From: an uncultured Acetobacteraceae bacterium
GTDB lineage: Bacteria; Pseudomonadota; Alphaproteobacteria; Acetobacterales; Acetobacteraceae
Direction: 5' to 3'
NCBI GenBank assembly: GCA_903839965.1
Contig: CAIMEK010000546.1
Coordinates: 1 to 5,106 of the forward strand
Length of the DNA stretch: 5,106 bases
Position numbers and translations under genes: made by a program. The notes under the pieces are model-generated. The model had not been told where the DNA came from. It made no database searches and saw only the letters and a program-made list of their open reading frames with translations. Each line of letters opens with the position of its first letter. Position 1 is the first letter of the stretch. This document shows positions 4,232 through 5,106 of the stretch, in pieces.

Positions 4232-5106
4232 GCTGGCTGCCGATCGCCGCGCTGCTGGCAACTGGCCGGCCGGCGTACCAGCCGGTTGCGCTGCGCGGCG
4301 GGGAGGTGCTGCGCTGGCGGCACTTCGCCACCGCGGTGGCCGGTGCGGCGGCGCGGCTGGACGGGGGTCCGTGGCGGCGGGCGGTACTCGTGACCGAGGA
4401 TAGCTGGCTGTTTGCCGTCGGGTTCCTCGGGGCGCTGCATGCCGGACTGACCATAGTGCTGCCGCCCCACAAGGTGGCGGCGCAGGCCATCACGGCGGCG
4501 GACCCCGAGGCCGGGGCGCTCGACGAGCCCTGGCTCGCGCAGGCCGCCGCCGCCGGGCCGGCCCGTGCGACCTTCGCGCCGCTGGATGCAGCGCGCTGCC
4601 CGGTTGAGTTCTTCACCTCCGGCTCGACCGGGGTGGCGAAACGCGTGCCGCGCAGCCTGGCCGGGCTGCAAGCCGAAGTGGATGTGTTCCAACTGATGTG
4701 GGGTGGCGCCAGCGGTCGCGGGCTGGTCTGTGCGACGGTCTCCCACCAGCACCTTTACGGCCTCACGTTCAAGCTGCTGTGGTCGCTGTCGGCCGGACGT
4801 CCCTTCGCGACCGAAATCGACGAGACCTGGGAGGCAGTGCTGCCGCTGCTCGACGGCGAGACCATGCTGGTCAGCAGCCCGGCGCATCTGAGTCGCATGA
4901 CCGGCCTGCCGGCGCTGCCGCCCGGCCGACAGCCGCGGCGCGTGTTCTCGGCCGGGGCGCCGCTACCGCAGGCCGCGAACATCGAGGCGACTGCGCTACT
5001 CGGCGTCGCGCCCACCGAAATCTTCGGCAGCACCGAGACCGGCGCCATCGCGACCCGCAGTGATGCCGACGCCGCGGCGCCGTGGCGCCTGCTGCCGGGC
5101 ATTGCC
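4228..5106 (+). CDS. apeH: AMP-dependent acyl/aryl ligase (ANL superfamily), 3' end outside the window
   Basis: The frame is open from ATG at 4228 to the window edge (293 codons), so the gene is incomplete on the right. The start forms an ATGA overlap with the preceding stop. The ATP-binding loop of adenylate-forming enzymes is present as FFTSGSTGVAKR (128-139), VSHQHLYGL (171-179) fits the following core motif, FSAGAPLP (240-247) is the usual helix preceding the active site, and EIFGSTETGAIA (264-275) is the adenylate-binding motif. The C-terminal lid domain is not included. Such enzymes form an acyl-adenylate and pass it to CoA or an ACP. Next to two ACPs it most likely activates the aromatic starter acid, though a fatty acid substrate cannot be excluded. 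About 130 residues precede the P-loop, shorter than in large acyl-CoA synthetases, which fits the compact APE ligases as I recall them. Confidence 0.85.
   Translation, partial: MSWLPIAALLATGRPAYQPVALRGGEVLRWRHFATAVAGAAARLDGGPWRRAVLVTEDSWLFAVGFLGALHAGLTIVLPPHKVAAQAITAADPEAGALDEPWLAQAAAAGPARATFAPLDAARCPVEFFTSGSTGVAKRVPRSLAGLQAEVDVFQLMWGGASGRGLVCATVSHQHLYGLTFKLLWSLSAGRPFATEIDETWEAVLPLLDGETMLVSSPAHLSRMTGLPALPPGRQPRRVFSAGAPLPQAANIEATALLGVAPTEIFGSTETGAIATRSDADAAAPWRLLPGIA

Noticed and set aside
4153..4887. Minus-strand open frame of 244 codons
   Set aside because: It is antisense to the membrane protein and ligase genes, which have clear motifs, and its translation is low-complexity Arg/Ala/Gly/Pro.

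Overview
The window is GC-rich DNA that looks like a proteobacterial chromosome. The organism cannot be named from it. The GC-rich codon use, the overlapping biosynthetic genes and the protein families present fit a Gamma- or Betaproteobacterium. The right two thirds is the front part of an aryl polyene (APE) type pigment operon. The left third is ordinary flanking DNA with a decayed insertion sequence.

Left flank (1-1130). Positions 1 to about 206 hold, on the minus strand, a fragment of an IS630-family transposase interrupted by an in-frame TAG; it continues past the left edge. Positions 207-439 have no gene I can support. Positions 440-898 (minus) encode a small exported protein of a family often mislabelled in databases as 'excinuclease'. 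A 231-bp divergent intergenic region (899-1129) follows, with a plausible rightward promoter (TTGACA at 1072).

Right part (1130-5106, all plus strand). A small membrane-anchored or exported protein (1130-1531) is followed, in a chain with almost no gaps, by six genes in the order chain-length-factor-like ketosynthase (apeC-like), PlsC-type acyltransferase (apeD-like), two acyl carrier proteins (apeE- and apeF-like), a six-segment membrane protein of the COG4648 type (apeG-like) and an AMP-dependent acyl/aryl ligase (apeH-like, cut by the right edge). Five of the six junctions overlap, by 4 to 32 bp; only acyltransferase to first ACP has a gap, of 63 bp. This order matches the apeC-apeH block of APE clusters as I remember it.

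How the genes would work together, from family knowledge: the ligase activates an aryl acid starter and loads it on an ACP. A ketosynthase pairs with the chain-length-factor-like subunit to extend it. The acyltransferase and membrane protein help move or anchor the finished polyene at the membrane. The catalytic ketosynthases, dehydratases, ketoreductase, thioesterase and exporter expected in such clusters are not in the window and should lie to the right of 5106. No RNA gene, CRISPR array or convincing rho-independent terminator was seen.
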